A DNA stretch of 6,411 nucleotides, taken from Amoebophilaceae bacterium UBA1467. Its GTDB lineage: Bacteria > Bacteroidota > Bacteroidia > Cytophagales > Amoebophilaceae. A program made the translations under genes and the position numbers. The stretch lies in the NCBI GenBank assembly GCA_002325615.1, contig DCSL01000019.1:10872-17282 (forward strand), given 5' to 3'. Shown piece by piece: positions 6,114 through 6,411 of this stretch (positions are counted from its first letter, which is position 1; each line of letters starts with the position of its first letter). Under the pieces are notes generated by a model, which saw nothing but the letters and a program-made list of their open reading frames with translations, was not told where the DNA came from and ran no database searches.

Positions 6114-6372
6114 CACTATCGCAAAATGCCGAAAAATGCTCATCTGTAGGTTAGAAAGGGGGAGTTCCTTTACTATTTGCAATAGTCTAAAATCAGGCCT
6201 TCCCGAAAGTAAGTACAATTTCTCTTACTTAGCAAGGTGCAGTGACTACTACTATAGGTTCAGAGGTAAAACTCTTGGCTGCACTTAGAACGCTTGCTGC
6301 TCTCCTGTAGAAGCGATCTTAGCAGCCTTCGTTCTGATCACAAGCATTGGTAGGACCATTAGTAGTCGACTT
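6114..6372. other. Region with no supported gene
   Basis: No reading frame here has recognisable protein features, and I see no tRNA, rRNA or insertion-sequence signature. A stem of GCTGCT (6296-6301) with AGCAGC (6321-6326) encloses a 19-base loop, and GGCTGC (6278-6283) can pair alternatively with GCAGCC (6322-6327), so part of it may form RNA structure. It lies between a terminator-like hairpin to the right and the promoter-like box to the left, consistent with plain intergenic DNA or a decayed gene. Confidence 0.4.
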
Positions 6373-6401
6373 AAAAAAGCAGCTAGACACTAGGTGAGCT
6401 G
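6373..6401 (-). terminator. Probable intrinsic terminator of a gene beyond the right edge
   Basis: Read on the - strand, CAGCT (6401-6397) pairs with AGCTG (6384-6380), and inside it CAC pairs with GTG around a CTA loop with a three-base bulge on one side. The stem is followed by C and six T (6378-6373). This is the right polarity for an intrinsic terminator, so a leftward gene probably ends at or beyond the right edge; which of the open - frames it uses cannot be decided from so few bases. Confidence 0.5.
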
Positions 6402-6411
6402 TTGATAGGGC

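Noticed and set aside
6136..6393. A + strand gene or pseudogene of 50 plus 34 codons split by one stop
   Set aside because: No recognisable motif and a composition not clearly coding; kept only as a weak observation.
6280..6411. An rRNA or tRNA fragment at the right edge
   Set aside because: A slight likeness to 23S rRNA phrases did not hold over any length, and no tRNA cloverleaf or T-loop motif is present.

Overview
The window reads as an ordinary chromosomal stretch from a member of the Bacteroidota, most likely a Cytophagales-like or Amoebophilaceae-like lineage. Three things point there. There is a DUF6452-type lipoprotein next to a DUF6048-type outer-membrane protein, a pair I know only from Bacteroidota. 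There is a greA-HIT gene pair arranged as in that phylum. Genes lack clear Shine-Dalgarno sequences, and one upstream site matches the phylum's -7 promoter element (TAnnTTTG) exactly. GC content looks to be in the mid-40s percent by eye; species-level assignment is not possible from this window.

Layout. On the + strand, positions 3-284 hold the C-terminal end of an unrecognised protein cut by the left edge. It is followed by a hairpin-plus-T-run terminator (334-373) and a complete M42-family metallo-aminopeptidase (406-1479) with every metal and catalytic residue in place. All other genes lie on the - strand. Read in their own direction (right to left) they are: a terminator-like hairpin for a gene beyond the right edge (6373-6401), a 53-residue two-helix membrane protein (5910-6071) with a -7 box upstream, greA (5256-5729), a HIT-domain hydrolase (4777-5175), fadD long-chain acyl-CoA ligase (2792-4483), the DUF6452-like lipoprotein (2208-2663), and the DUF6048-like protein (1517-2242). 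The last meets the M42 peptidase gene tail to tail, 37 bases apart.

Function. These are housekeeping and envelope genes, not an accessory island. greA and the HIT gene probably share a transcript. The DUF6452/DUF6048 genes overlap by 35 bases and are almost certainly co-transcribed; both products carry export signals. fadD stands alone behind a 293-base upstream region with small direct and inverted repeats that could be regulatory.

I found no convincing new multi-gene system, intact mobile element, CRISPR array, tRNA or rRNA. The points most worth a second look are the short membrane-protein gene at 5910-6071, the overlapping pair of uncharacterised envelope genes with an unusual TTG start, the 24-base perfect palindrome at 2706-2729, and the repeats in front of fadD.
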